Of a stretch of 64,000 nucleotides of DNA, positions 10,659 through 20,144 are shown piece after piece. Below the pieces are notes generated by a model. The model made no database searches, was not told the origin of the DNA, and saw only the letters and a list, made by a program, of their open reading frames with translations. The position numbers and the translations under genes were made by a program. This DNA comes from Mesorhizobium huakuii (GTDB taxonomy: Bacteria; Pseudomonadota; Alphaproteobacteria; Rhizobiales; Rhizobiaceae): positions 6,754,001-6,818,000 of the forward strand of contig NZ_CP050296.1 of the NCBI RefSeq assembly GCF_014189455.1, written 5' to 3'. The stretch's first letter is position 1. Each line of letters opens with the position of its first letter.

Positions 10659-11608
10659 TCACGGCACGACGAGATAGGCCTTCTGGTCGGCAATCGCGAT
10701 CGTCACGTCGGTACCGGAATTGAACTCGACGAAGTCGACCTCCATTCCGTCGCTGAAGATGACGCCACCCTTGCTCAGCCGCGAGGACACGACCAATGGC
10801 CGGTCGCGGGTGATGACGCCATGGACGAGCGACACGCCCGTCGTGTTGCTCGGAAACGGCTCGCGCACCGAGAAGAACAGCTGCTCGCCTTCGCGGTCGT
10901 AGCCTTGCGGCGGCACGGTCGGCACGGATGTGTCGCCATAGGCCGCGCCAGTCCGGCAGCACCTGCCATGACCGAACGCAGCCAGCCGGTGGAGCCGGCG
11001 CCGGTCGAAATGATGATGCCGCTCGACGATTGCCGCTCCGTTCTGCCGCCATAGGTCAGTTCGTAGCGGGCCGAGACATGCGTCGAGGCGCCGACGAACA
11101 GGTCGTTGAAGGCAATCAGCCGCCTTCCGTCATTGGAGCGCGCCTCGGCCATCACCACCGCCTGGCGCTTCGCCTTGCCGGAAATCGTCAGGTCGAGGAC
11201 CTGTTCGGTGTCGTCGGCATTCCACGGCAAGAGGACGCCGTCAAAAAGCGCCGGATTGGGATTGACGCCGATCAGCGGCTGGTGCGGCAGGTATTTTGCC
11301 GTGTTGGAAACCAGCCCGTCCTGGCCAAGCGCAATCACCACATCGGAACCGAATTCGAACCGCGGCACCAGTTCGCGGTCGAGCCGCAACTGCTTGAGCC
11401 CCCGGGGCAGCGAACCCATCACCCGGTCGAGCGCGCGATAATAGATATCGTGCGCCGATTTGACCGGGTCGAAATTCATGCCGGCTTGCCGGAGGTAGAA
11501 CCGGGCCTGCCCCTGCGTGTTGAAACGCGCCGTCAGTTCCTCAAGCTCGGTCTTGCGGGTGACGACGATCACCCGGTCGATCGGCCTGTTGCCCTGCTCG
11601 CCGCCCAC
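10659..11608 (-). CDS. NAD kinase-like protein with altered GGDGT motif (frameshifted)
   Basis: About 316 residues after one base is restored near 10945; starts at GTG 11608, 8 bases after the SPFH gene. The glycine-rich nucleotide motif of NAD kinases, GGDGT, reads GQDGL here (VVIALGQDGLVSNTAKYL), the middle motif is FNDLFVG instead of the usual NE-type, while the later motif SSGIIISTGAGSTGW matches the NAD-kinase GLIVSTPTGSTA pattern. The C-terminal part (VPPQGYDREGEQLFFSVREPF... to KAYLVVP) is in the second frame. The fold is therefore likely ATP-NAD kinase/diacylglycerol-kinase-like, but activity on NAD is uncertain. Same strand and close spacing suggest an operon nadE-SPFH-kinase. Confidence 0.65.
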
Positions 11609-11616
11609 CGGCTAGA

Positions 11617-12504
11617 TCACTTCTCGGTCTTCGCCGGCGCGGCAAGCTGGCTGAGCGCGCTGGTCAGCATGTCGGGAGTGATCGACAGATTGCCGACCGA
11701 ACCGCCCTTCTCCGCCCAGGCCTTGAAGGCCATTGCCGTCAGCACGTTGGCCGGCGCCGACGAATAGACGGTCAGTTCGAGCTGCTGCGCCTTGGCGGCG
11801 GCCTCGGCCAGCGTCAGCTTGTTGCGCGCCTCGGTGTCGACCAGCAACTTGTTCCGCTCGGCCAGTTCGATCTCGGTCGCCAGTTCGCTCTGCTTGATCT
11901 CGCGCTCTTTCTCGACAGCATGCGCCCGGCGCGCATAGATCGCCTCGTCGGCCTGCCGCTGCAGCGCCTCGCGATATTCGGTCTGCAGCGCGTTGCGGAT
12001 TTCCGGTGTCGGCTGGACCGAGGTGATATGGACCTCCTCGATCGACAGGCCGGCGGTCGAGGCTATCGGATCGCCGCGCAGCAGCTCGGCAAGATTGCCG
12101 CCGAGCTTGGTCACCTCCGCCAGCGCCTGTTCGAGCGTCATGCTCGACACCACGGCCCGCGCCCGGCTCTGGATGGCCAGCACCAGGCGCTCGGCGATCT
12201 TCTCACGGCCGTCGCCGGCAATGTCGGACTTGCTGAGCCTAGCGCTGAAGTCGAAACCTTCCGCTGCCTTGATCGGATCGACGATGCGGTAGCTGACGGA
12301 GCCCTGGATCGCCAGATCCTGGAAATTGGCCGTGGTTTCCGTGAAGATGAACGGGTTGTCGAGCGACGTCACCGGCACCATGGCGATGGTCGTGCCCAGC
12401 GTGCCGTACCAGAAACTGATACCGCGGCCCTGCTCTCGAACCTTGCCGTTCTTGAAGCGGACGATATGATACTCAGGCGTTCCCTTGAAATAGCTGATGA
12501 ACAT
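11617..12504 (-). CDS. SPFH/band-7 domain protein
   Basis: A 295-residue protein (MFISYFKGTPEYHIVRFKNGK...). It has the SPFH beta-rich domain (about 10-190, with FIFTETTANFQDLAIQGSVSYRI) followed by a charged helical stretch (about 190-255, ALQRQADEAIYARRAHAVEKE) typical of stomatin/flotillin oligomerisation segments. No clear N-terminal membrane anchor is visible, so association with the membrane would be peripheral or by the short hydrophobic start. SPFH proteins scaffold membrane complexes. It sits between nadE (35-base gap) and the NAD-kinase-like gene (8-base gap), suggesting a linked role, but that is inference. Confidence 0.8.
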   Translation of the reverse strand: MFISYFKGTPEYHIVRFKNGKVREQGRGISFWYGTLGTTIAMVPVTSLDNPFIFTETTANFQDLAIQGSVSYRIVDPIKAAEGFDFSARLSKSDIAGDGREKIAERLVLAIQSRARAVVSSMTLEQALAEVTKLGGNLAELLRGDPIASTAGLSIEEVHITSVQPTPEIRNALQTEYREALQRQADEAIYARRAHAVEKEREIKQSELATEIELAERNKLLVDTEARNKLTLAEAAAKAQQLELTVYSSAPANVLTAMAFKAWAEKGGSVGNLSITPDMLTSALSQLAAPAKTEK

Positions 12505-12539
12505 GCAGGCCCCCCAAGGTTCTCAAAATAACCCGCTCG

Positions 12540-14215
12540 CTATCCGCGATCCCTGAAACGGTTGGTGATGGGATAGCGGCGGTCGCGGCCAAAATTCTTC
12601 CGGGTGATCTTCACACCCGGGGCCGCCTGCCGGCGCTTGTATTCGGCGATGTAGAGCAGATGCTCGATGCGCGTCACCGTCGCCCGGTCATGGCCACGCG
12701 CGACGATGTCGTCGACGCCCATCTCGTTCTCGACCAGGCATTCGAGGATGTCGTCCAGCACCGGATAGGGCGGCAGCGAATCCTGATCGGTCTGGTTCTC
12801 GCGCAATTCCGCCGACGGCGCCTTGTCTATGATGTTCTTCGGGATCACTTCGCCCGAGGGCCCGAGGGCCCCCGGCGGCACATGGCTGTTGCGCCAGCGC
12901 GACAGCGCATAGACCTGCATCTTGTAGAGATCCTTGATCGGATTGAAGCCGCCATTCATGTCGCCATAGAGCGTGGCATAGCCCACTGACATCTCGCTCT
13001 TGTTGCCTGTCGTGACCACCATCGAGCCGAACTTGTTGGAGATCGCCATCAGGATGGTGCCGCGCGCGCGGCTCTGCAGGTTCTCCTCGGTGATGCCTTC
13101 CTTGGTGCCCTCGAAAAGCTGCGTCAGCGTATGCAGAAAGCCTTCGACGGGTTCGAAGATCGGCACGATGTCATAGCGGCAGCCGAGCGCCCGGGCGCAA
13201 TCCTCGGCGTCCTTCAGTGAATCCTTCGACGTGTAGCGATAAGGCATCATGACAGCGCGCAGCCGCTCTTCGCCCAGCGCGTCGACGGCAAGGGCAGCGC
13301 AGATCGCCGAATCGATACCGCCGGAGAGACCAAGCACGACGTTCTTGAAGCCGTTCTTGTTGACGTAGTCCCGCAGGCCCAGCATGCAGGCGCGATAGTC
13401 GGCCTCCTCCCGCTCGGGGATCTTCGACATCGGCCCTTCCGAGCAGACCCAGCCGTCATCCCCGCGCTTCCATGTGATGACATCGACCGCTTCCTCGAAC
13501 TGGCTCATCTGGAAAGCCAATGTCTTGTCGGCGCCGATGGCAAACGACGCGCCGTCGAAGATCAGCTCGTCCTGGCCGCCGAGCTGGTTGGCATAGGTGA
13601 TCGGCAGCCCGCATTCGATCACCTGGCGGATGACCACCTGGTGACGGACATCGATCTTGGCGCGATAATAGGGCGAGCCGTTCGGCACCAGCAGGATTTC
13701 CGCCCCGCTTTCCGCCAGCGATTCGCAGATGCCGACATCGCCCCAGATATCCTCGCAAATCGGAATGCCGATGCGCACGCCGCGAAATTGACGGGGCCCT
13801 GGATCTCGGGCCCAGCCTGGAAGACGCGCTTTTCGTCGAACTCGCCATAGTTCGGCAGATCGAGCTTGTAGCGTTCGGCCAGGATCTTGCCGCCATCGGC
13901 GACGATGACCGAATTGTGCGTGCCGCTCTTGCGCTTCAGCGGCGTGCCGATGATGACGCCGGGGCCGCCATCCGATGTGTCGGAGGCAAACTCCTGCGCC
14001 GCCTTTTCGCAGGCCTTCAGGAAGGCCGGCTTGAGCACCAGATCTTCCGGCGGGTAACCGGCCAGGAAAAGCTCGGTATAGAGCACGAGATCTGCGCCCT
14101 GGCGCGCGGCATCCGCCCTCGCCTCGCGTGCCTTGGCGAGGTTGCCGGCGACGTCGCCGACGGTCGGGTTGAGCTGGGCGATTGCGATGCGCAGTATGTC
14201 GGGCTTCTTGGTCAT
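12540..14215 (-). CDS. nadE: Glutamine-dependent NAD+ synthetase (frameshifted)
   Basis: Converts nicotinic acid adenine dinucleotide to NAD using ATP and glutamine. The N-terminal nitrilase-type glutaminase (MTKKPDILRIAIAQLNPTVGD, with catalytic-type Glu in LVLYTELFLAGYPPEDL, Lys in ERYKLDLPNYGEFDE and Cys in IPICEDIWGD) is followed by the synthetase domain (LGLSGGIDSAICAALAVDALG P-loop; TTGNKSEMSVGYATLYGD). The two parts are in different frames; adding one base near 13784 (after the Phe of GPVNF) restores RGVRIGIPICEDIW and a 558-residue protein, normal for the family. An essential-type gene, so the frameshift is most likely a sequence error. Start chosen at 14215 (MTKKPD). Confidence 0.93.
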
Positions 14216-14339
14216 GCCTGCTGACTTAGCGCGGCAAAATTCGCCTCGCAATGGCGTTCGTTTGGACCACCCCACACCATTGATATTCTCAATCGTCTCG
14301 GAGCGATGGACGTGGGGTCCATCGTGTCCAGACCGACGA

Positions 14340-15056
14340 TCAGTCGTCGCCCATATATTCGCGCAACGACTGCGGAGAATGGTTCTCGCCGATCGACATC
14401 GCCAGGATACGCGAAATGTGCCGGCGTGGCAGACCCGTGTCCGTCACCCATTGATTGATCTGGGCCTGGATCTTGTCGAGGTCCTTCTTCGAGGTCGGGC
14501 TTTCGGCGATGTCGAGGCCGGCGTCGCGAAGAGCTGCCGCCATGTCGGCCGAAATGACGAAGGCATCCCAGCCCAGCCAGCGCAGGAAATACTGGCCGGT
14601 ATTGCCGCCAAGCCGGCTGCCATGCTTGCCGAGATAGGCCATCAGCCCGACCTGATCGTCGGCGGGCCAGTTGGCGAGGAATTCGCCGAAACCGCCATAT
14701 TCCCCAGACACGCGTTCGACGAAGGCGGCATTGTCGCGCACCGATTTGATTTTCTGCGGGTTGCGCACGATGCGCTGGTCGGACGCCAGATCGTGCCAGA
14801 AATCGTCAGGCTGGAACAACAGCCGCTTCGGCTCGAAGCGCAGAAATGCCTCCTCGAAACCGGGCCATTTCTGTTCGATGACGCGCCAGACAAATCCGGC
14901 GGCAAAGATCCGCTCGGCCATGGTCGAGAGAATACGATCGTCCGGAATATCGGCGACGGCGGCATTGTCGGGCACCGGCCCCAGCAGCGTCGAAAGCTCC
15001 GCCTCGCCGCCCTTGCGTTTTGCCGCACGCAGGCGAATTTTCTGGAAATCGGCCAT
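14340..15056 (-). CDS. DNA-3-methyladenine glycosylase I-like protein
   Basis: A 238-residue protein starting MADFQKIRLRAAKRKGG; GAGGGA precedes the start at 15056. The central part (ERIFAAGFVWRVIEQKWPGFEEAFLRFEP, then FVERVSGEYGGFGEFLANWP) resembles the HhH-type Tag family, which removes 3-methyladenine from DNA in base-excision repair, and such rhizobial proteins are annotated that way. The classical Zn-binding residues of E. coli Tag are not obvious, so it may be a divergent member. Faces the DUF1003 gene divergently, with about 86 bases between starts. Confidence 0.65.
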   Translation of the reverse strand: MADFQKIRLRAAKRKGGEAELSTLLGPVPDNAAVADIPDDRILSTMAERIFAAGFVWRVIEQKWPGFEEAFLRFEPKRLLFQPDDFWHDLASDQRIVRNPQKIKSVRDNAAFVERVSGEYGGFGEFLANWPADDQVGLMAYLGKHGSRLGGNTGQYFLRWLGWDAFVISADMAAALRDAGLDIAESPTSKKDLDKIQAQINQWVTDTGLPRRHISRILAMSIGENHSPQSLREYMGDD

Positions 15057-15142
15057 AGTTCCCTCGCTGTTGGCTTGAATGTACCACTTCCCGCGAGAGC
15101 CGGCAGCCTCTACGTCTATCTCCACTGACGACGGAGACGGCT

Positions 15143-15706
15143 ATGTACAAGACAATCGACGATCTGGCGAACCGCTGGCTCAAGCGACGGCCGGACGGCC
15201 TCAGCCAACTCGAGAACCGGGTGCTGCAATCGACGCTCGAGCGCACCACGATCTCCAGGGACACCAACAAAGCCGTCGCTTTCCACCAGACCTTTGGCGA
15301 CCGGCTTGCCGATACGATCGCCCGCATCGGCGGCTCCTGGTCCTTCATCCTGGGTTTCCTGGCCTTTCTGGTCCTGTGGACCGCTGGCAATGTCTGGCTG
15401 CTGTCGCGCGATGCCTTCGACCCCTACCCGTTCATCTTCCTCAATCTCGTGCTGTCGATGGTCGCCGCCTTGCAGGCGCCGGTGATCATGATGGCGCAGA
15501 ACCGCCAGACCGAACGCGACCGCATCGATGCCGCCCACGACTACGAAGTCAATCTGAAGGCCGAGATCGAGATCATGGCGCTGCACGAAAAACTCGATGA
15601 ACTGCGCCACAGCCAGATCATCGGCATGCGAGACGAGATCGTGCGGCTGGCCGAGATGGTCAAGCGGATCGACGAGAGGCTGGCGCAGCAGCAGTCGGCT
15701 TCATGA
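15143..15706 (+). CDS. DUF1003 family membrane protein
   Basis: 187 residues with a GGAGA ribosome binding site before the ATG at 15143. Two membrane helices (WSFILGFLAFLVLWTAGNVWL and FIFLNLVLSMVAALQAPVIMM) joined by a short loop, followed by the conserved MAQNRQTERDRIDAAHDYEVN and a C-terminal coiled coil. This matches the DUF1003 family of unknown function. The stop overlaps the start of the DedA gene by four bases (ATGA), so the two are translationally coupled. Confidence 0.85.
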   Translation: MYKTIDDLANRWLKRRPDGLSQLENRVLQSTLERTTISRDTNKAVAFHQTFGDRLADTIARIGGSWSFILGFLAFLVLWTAGNVWLLSRDAFDPYPFIFLNLVLSMVAALQAPVIMMAQNRQTERDRIDAAHDYEVNLKAEIEIMALHEKLDELRHSQIIGMRDEIVRLAEMVKRIDERLAQQQSAS

Positions 15707-16290
15707 CCGAAGCCATTCATCATTTCATCGAACAGTATGGGCTGCTTGCCGTCTTCCTCGGCTGCGTCGCCGAAGGCGAAAGCGCCGCCATCCTCGGCGG
15801 CTTCTTCGCTCACCAGCATGTTTTCGTGCTGTGGCATGCCGTTGCCGCGGCAGCACTCGGCGCTTTCGTCGGCGACACCTTCTTCTTCATCCTTGGCAGA
15901 AGTTTCGCCGACAATCGCCATGTCGTCAGGCTGCGCAGGCGGCCCGGCTTCCGCCGCGCCTATCGTCTGCTCAACACCCACCCCAACATTTTCGTGCTGT
16001 CGAACCGCTATGTCTACGGCATGCGTCTGGTCGGCGGCATCGCGGCCGGCCTGTCGACCATAGCAGCACCCCGCTTCGTCATCCTCAACGCCATCTCATC
16101 GGTGATCTGGGCGGTGCTGTTCAGCACCATTGGTTATGTTTTCGGGCTGGGCGCCGAGCATTTCGTCGGCCAGGCGCTGCTGCGCCACGAGCGGCTGCTG
16201 ATCGGGCTCGGCATCGGCCTTACCGTGGGTGTGCTTGCCTGGCTTGTCGCCCGCCACATCGCCAAGCGGGAGCGTCGTCGGGAGCAGTGA
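15703..16290 (+). CDS. DedA family membrane protein
   Basis: 195 residues, mostly hydrophobic, overlapping DUF1003 by four bases. The start FIEQYGLLAVFLGCVAEGES and the following GGFFAHQHVFVLWHAVAAAALGAFVGDTFFFILGR match the DedA/SNARE-associated family, whose bacterial members act as undecaprenyl-phosphate or phospholipid translocases. A basic tail (ARHIAKRERRREQ) ends the protein. Convergent with dgkA about 30 bases away. The specific lipid is not known. Confidence 0.85.
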   Translation: MTEAIHHFIEQYGLLAVFLGCVAEGESAAILGGFFAHQHVFVLWHAVAAAALGAFVGDTFFFILGRSFADNRHVVRLRRRPGFRRAYRLLNTHPNIFVLSNRYVYGMRLVGGIAAGLSTIAAPRFVILNAISSVIWAVLFSTIGYVFGLGAEHFVGQALLRHERLLIGLGIGLTVGVLAWLVARHIAKRERRREQ

Positions 16291-16320
16291 TGCCGCCGGC
16301 CTCTATGGGCGCTCGGACGG

Positions 16321-16680
16321 TCAGATGGGAAAGCCGGTGACCCGCTCGATGAGCGCGATGCCCCAGACGCCGGCGACGATGACCACCGAAATCAGCACCG
16401 CCAGCGAACCGCAATCCTTGGCCAGCTGGATGTCGACATTGAACTCGCGGCTGAAGGCATCGCAGGCCGCCTCGATGCCGGTGTTCAGCACCTCGACCAT
16501 GATCAGCAGCAGCACCGCGCCGATCAGCAAGGCATAACCACGCCAGGAGACCGAAACGAACCACGCCGCCGGCAGGGCAAGCGCAAGGAGCATCAGCTCC
16601 TGCTGGAATGCCTTCTCGCTGGCGGCCAGCTTGCGAAACGCCCGCACCGAATTGATAAAAGCGTCGATCAGCCGCTGCAT
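16321..16680 (-). CDS. dgkA: Diacylglycerol kinase, DgkA type
   Basis: 119 residues from the ATG at 16680 (MQRLIDAFINSVRAFRKLA), which has AAAGAGG eight bases upstream; an upstream extension is possible but has no ribosome site. Three membrane helices and the signature VEVLNTGIEAACDAFSRE of the integral-membrane DgkA family, which phosphorylates diacylglycerol for phospholipid recycling in the inner membrane. The sequence KLAASEKAFQQEL corresponds to the amphipathic N-terminal helix and its conserved Glu. Confidence 0.92.
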   Translation of the reverse strand: MQRLIDAFINSVRAFRKLAASEKAFQQELMLLALALPAAWFVSVSWRGYALLIGAVLLLIMVEVLNTGIEAACDAFSREFNVDIQLAKDCGSLAVLISVVIVAGVWGIALIERVTGFPI

Positions 16681-16758
16681 GCCCAAACCTCTTTCCGGAT
16701 CACCGGCACGGGATAAAGCAACGGCCCGATCAAGGGAATAAGGCATCTCGTCCAAAAT

Positions 16759-17175
16759 TCATTCAGCGACCGCTATCGAAGGCGTCGACTTTTCAAACTG
16801 CGGCAGCCCGTCGTCGATCGAATAATAGTCGCCCTTGTCGCCAACGAAGATATGACAGTCGCCCTTGAGACCCGTCGGCTTGTCGAACGCTCCCGCCATC
16901 ACCGAAATATAGTCTTGAGCCCTTGGCTTCCAGAAAAGCACCGACCCGCATGTCTTGCAGAAGCCGCGCCCGGCGAAAGCGGACGCCTCATACCAGGTGA
17001 TGCTTTCCGTGCCTTCGATCACGATGTCGGCGTCGGCAACATTGGTCGCGGCATAGAAATGCCCGCTTTGCTTCCTGCATTGCGAGCAATGACAATAGAC
17101 GACCCCTCGCAGCGCTCCCCTTGTCCGGAAGCGGACCGCTCCGCACAGGCATGATCCCTGGTGACTGTCGCTCAT
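16759..17175 (-). CDS. GFA family zinc-binding protein
   Basis: 138 residues starting MSDSHQGSCLCGAVRF. The Cys pattern CLCGAV, CHCSQCRKQSG and FCKTCGSVLFW is that of the GFA (glutathione-dependent formaldehyde-activating enzyme-like) family, which binds two zinc ions. Most members are of unknown function and are not true formaldehyde-activating enzymes. It precedes dgkA on the same strand by about 80 bases. The start at 17175 was chosen because the conserved Cys motif begins directly after it. Confidence 0.88.
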   Translation of the reverse strand: MSDSHQGSCLCGAVRFRTRGALRGVVYCHCSQCRKQSGHFYAATNVADADIVIEGTESITWYEASAFAGRGFCKTCGSVLFWKPRAQDYISVMAGAFDKPTGLKGDCHIFVGDKGDYYSIDDGLPQFEKSTPSIAVAE

Positions 17176-17590
17176 TTCGGCACCCCTTGAAGAAACCTCG
17201 TCCAGCATCGTTGCCAGGATTCCAGCTTTGCGGTGGTTGCGCGCAAGCAAATACGACATCGACTGCCGTGATGAATTCGAAATTCAGTTTCATTTCCAGA
17301 AGCACGCCGAGCGGATTTCAAATTCAAAGCCGCCAAACTGTGTGCCGCCCCGCGACCATGGTGCGAAAGTTTATGCTTCTACAGCCACAGGTAGAGAAAA
17401 ACCTGTGGAAGCTGCACGAATTAAGGAAACTTTAGCGCTGCTGCAATTATGGTCACGCCAAGCGAAGGTCGCGGGTGGGGACGCGCCTCTTCGCAAGATG
17501 TTCTGGACTATCGGGTCGCGCTCCCCAGCTCGGCGGCCAATGGAACCCGCAAATTCCGCGTCGGGATCCGAGGGGAAGAGTGAATCAGAC
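17176..17590. promoter_or_regulatory. Divergent intergenic region with a CtrA-like box
   Basis: About 415 bases between the GFA gene (reading left) and the GGDEF gene (reading right). At 17421-17435 is TTAA-N7-TTAG, one mismatch from the alphaproteobacterial CtrA consensus TTAA-N7-TTAA, about 155 bases upstream of the GGDEF start. No other gene is supported; an open frame continues through the region in the GGDEF frame but lacks a ribosome site. Confidence 0.3.
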
Positions 17591-18661
17591 ATGCAGCCCG
17601 CAGCCGCCCCAACAGAACAAAACACCGATATCGCATCCGCTGTTGTCGCGACCATGCGCCAGCTGGGCGTGCTCGGCCTGCCGCGCAACTACGAGATCTT
17701 CTACGAAGCATTGAACGGCACCAACCGCGAGCTCAGCCTCGCCGTCGTGTCCTTGAGCAACCGGCCGACGCAGGATGAGCTGGATCAGATCGGGCGAGCT
17801 TTCTTCGCCCAGAACCACGGCCCCAGCATCGTCGAGCATGCCCGGGACGTCATCGCCAGGGAGCTTGAGGAGGTCGCATCGCTGTTGCGGAGCGAGCGCA
17901 GCCACATCGAAAAATACGGCAGGATCCTCGACGAGACATCGAGCGGTTTGAGTGGCCGCAGCCTGCTTTCACAGGATCTTCTGCAGAAGATCGCCAACGC
18001 CATGGCCGTTGCCACCAATTCGACGATCGATCATGGCCGCCAGGTCGCCTCGACGCTCAGCGACAAGACGGCCGAACTCGAGAGCGTCAAGTCGAAGCTC
18101 GAGGAATACAAGCGGCTGGCCAACACCGATCCATTGACCCAGATCTGGAACCGCCGCGCCTTCGACAAGGAGATCACCCGGATCTACAACAGCAACAAGG
18201 GCATCCTGTTCAATGCCTTGATCCTTGCTGACATCGATCGGTTCAAGGATATCAATGACCGCTACGGCCATCCTGTCGGCGACAAGATCATCCAGATCAT
18301 CGCCGAGATTTTCCAGACCAGCATTCGCGGCGACATGTTCGTCGCCCGCACCGGCGGCGAGGAATTCGCGCTGATCATTGAGGGCGCCAGCGAAGACGCC
18401 ACTTACGAGATCGCGGAGCGCATTCGCGCCCTGATCGAGCAGACGCCATTCACCAGCAGCCAGACCGGCATGAATTACGGCACCGTGACGGTCTCGATGG
18501 GCATCTGCATGGCATCGGAGGCCGAAGGCCCGGAGGACCTCTACACAAAGGCCGACCGGGCACTCTACCGGTCGAAGGTCAGCGGCCGCAACCGCGTCAC
18601 CAGGCATTCGGCGATGGCTGGCCGCGCCGGCAAGAGCTGGCTGCTCTATAAGAAGGACTAA
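17591..18661 (+). CDS. GGDEF domain protein (predicted diguanylate cyclase)
   Basis: 356 residues from the ATG at 17591 (MQPAAAPTEQN), preceded by GGGGAAGAG at about ten bases. An uncharacterised N-terminal domain (about 1-200, with LGVLGLPRNYEIFYEALNG) of mostly helical character precedes a C-terminal GGDEF domain: DPLTQIWNRRAF, ADIDRFKDINDRYGHPVGD, the active-site RTGGEEFALI and a C-terminal YRSKVSGRNRV. It would make cyclic di-GMP. The inhibitory I-site RxxD five residues before GGEEF is absent (RGDM), so product inhibition may be missing. Soluble; no membrane helices visible. Convergent with the DAHP synthase. Confidence 0.85.
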   Translation: MQPAAAPTEQNTDIASAVVATMRQLGVLGLPRNYEIFYEALNGTNRELSLAVVSLSNRPTQDELDQIGRAFFAQNHGPSIVEHARDVIARELEEVASLLRSERSHIEKYGRILDETSSGLSGRSLLSQDLLQKIANAMAVATNSTIDHGRQVASTLSDKTAELESVKSKLEEYKRLANTDPLTQIWNRRAFDKEITRIYNSNKGILFNALILADIDRFKDINDRYGHPVGDKIIQIIAEIFQTSIRGDMFVARTGGEEFALIIEGASEDATYEIAERIRALIEQTPFTSSQTGMNYGTVTVSMGICMASEAEGPEDLYTKADRALYRSKVSGRNRVTRHSAMAGRAGKSWLLYKKD

Positions 18662-18716
18662 CGCCTCCTGCCGATAGCGCCCGCACCGGCGTGGCACAGA
18701 CCATCAGCTGAAAATG

Positions 18717-18751
18717 GAAAAGGCGCCGGGTTTCCCAGGCGCCTTTTTCTT
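18717..18751. terminator. Bidirectional rho-independent terminator
   Basis: Stem AAAAGGCGCC / GGCGCCTTTTT around GGGTTTCCCA, with an A-tract on one side and a T-tract on the other, so it can end both the plus-strand GGDEF gene and the minus-strand DAHP synthase gene. Confidence 0.88.
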
Positions 18752-18770
18752 ATAGGCCCAGTGGCCGGGA

Positions 18771-20144
18771 TCAGCCGTTGGCGACCTGCTTGTGCTGCAC
18801 CGGATGGCTTTTCTTCAGGAGGTCCGACACCAGGAAGGCCAGTTCGATCGCCTGGTCGGCATTGAGGCGCGGGTCGCAATGCGTGTGATAGCGGTCCTGC
18901 AGTTCCTCGGCCGTGATGGCGCGCGCACCACCGGTGCATTCAGTGACATTCTTGCCGGTCATCTCGACATGGATGCCACCCGGATGCGTGCCTTCGGCGC
19001 GGTGCACCTCGAAGAAGGTCTGCACTTCCTTCAGGATGCGGTCGAACGGCCGCGTCTTGTAGCCGGCGGCCTCGATGGTGTTGCCATGCATCGGGTCCGA
19101 CGACCAGACCACGCTGCGGCCTTCCTTCTGCACCGCGCGCACCAGCTTCGGCAGATGGTCGGCGACCTTGTCCGAACCAAAGCGGGCGATCAGCGTCAGC
19201 CGGCCAGGCTCGTTCTCGGGGTTGAGCAGATCGATCAGTTCCAGCAAGCCGTCAGTGGTCAGCGACGGGCCGCATTTCAGGCCGAGCGGGTTCTTGATGC
19301 CGCGGCAATATTCGACATGCGCATGGTCGGGCTGGCGGGTGCGGTCGCCGATCCAGATCATGTGGCCCGAAGTGGCGTACCAGTCGCCCGAGGTCGAATC
19401 GACACGGGTCAGCGCCTCCTCATAGCCAAGCAGCAACGCCTCGTGGCTGGTGTAGAAATCGGTCTCGCGCAGCGCATAATTGGTCTCCGAAGTGATGCCG
19501 ACGGCCTTCATGAAGTCCATCGTCTCGGTTATGCGGTTGGCGAGCGACTCGTACTTCTCGCCCTGCGGGCTATCCGACACGAAGCCGAGCATCCAGCTAT
19601 GCACATTCTCCAGGCTGGCATAGCCGCCCTGCGCGAAGGCGCGCAGAAGGTTGAGTGTCGCCGCCGACTGGCGGTAGGCCATTTCCTGGCGGGCGGGATC
19701 GGGAATGCGCGATTTGGCGTCGAATTCGATGCCGTTGATGATGTCGCCGCGATAGCTCGGCAGCGTGACCTCGCCCTTGGTCTCATTGTCGGACGAGCGC
19801 GGCTTGGCGAACTGGCCGGCGACACGGCCGACCTTCACCACCGGCTGTGCGCCGGCAAAAGTCAGCACGACCGACATCTGCAGGAAGACGCGGAAGAAGT
19901 CGCGGATGTTGTCGGCACCATGCTCGGCAAAACTCTCGGCGCAATCGCCGCCCTGGAGCAGGAAGGCTTCGCCGGCTGCGACAGCCGCGAGCTGCTTCTT
20001 CAGCTTGCGTGCCTCACCGGCAAAGACCAGTGGCGGAAAGGTGGCGAGCTGGGCTTCGGTGTTCTTCAGCGCGGCAAGGTCCGGATAGGCAGGAACCTGC
20101 TTGATCGGCTTTGCTCTCCACGAATTCGGCGACCATTTCGTCAT
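18771..20144 (-). CDS. 3-deoxy-7-phosphoheptulonate synthase, class II
   Basis: 457 residues from ATG 20144 ([22 protein letters not shown]). It matches the plant/bacterial class II DAHP synthase: [65 protein letters not shown] and the metal-site [11 protein letters not shown]. It condenses phosphoenolpyruvate with erythrose 4-phosphate at the head of the shikimate pathway. No close operon partner; an about 350-base region with an inverted repeat separates it from mfd. Length is normal for the family. Confidence 0.95.
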   Translation of the reverse strand: MTKWSPNSWRAKPIKQVPAYPDLAALKNTEAQLATFPPLVFAGEARKLKKQLAAVAAGEAFLLQGGDCAESFAEHGADNIRDFFRVFLQMSVVLTFAGAQPVVKVGRVAGQFAKPRSSDNETKGEVTLPSYRGDIINGIEFDAKSRIPDPARQEMAYRQSAATLNLLRAFAQGGYASLENVHSWMLGFVSDSPQGEKYESLANRITETMDFMKAVGITSETNYALRETDFYTSHEALLLGYEEALTRVDSTSGDWYATSGHMIWIGDRTRQPDHAHVEYCRGIKNPLGLKCGPSLTTDGLLELIDLLNPENEPGRLTLIARFGSDKVADHLPKLVRAVQKEGRSVVWSSDPMHGNTIEAAGYKTRPFDRILKEVQTFFEVHRAEGTHPGGIHVEMTGKNVTECTGGARAITAEELQDRYHTHCDPRLNADQAIELAFLVSDLLKKSHPVQHKQVANG

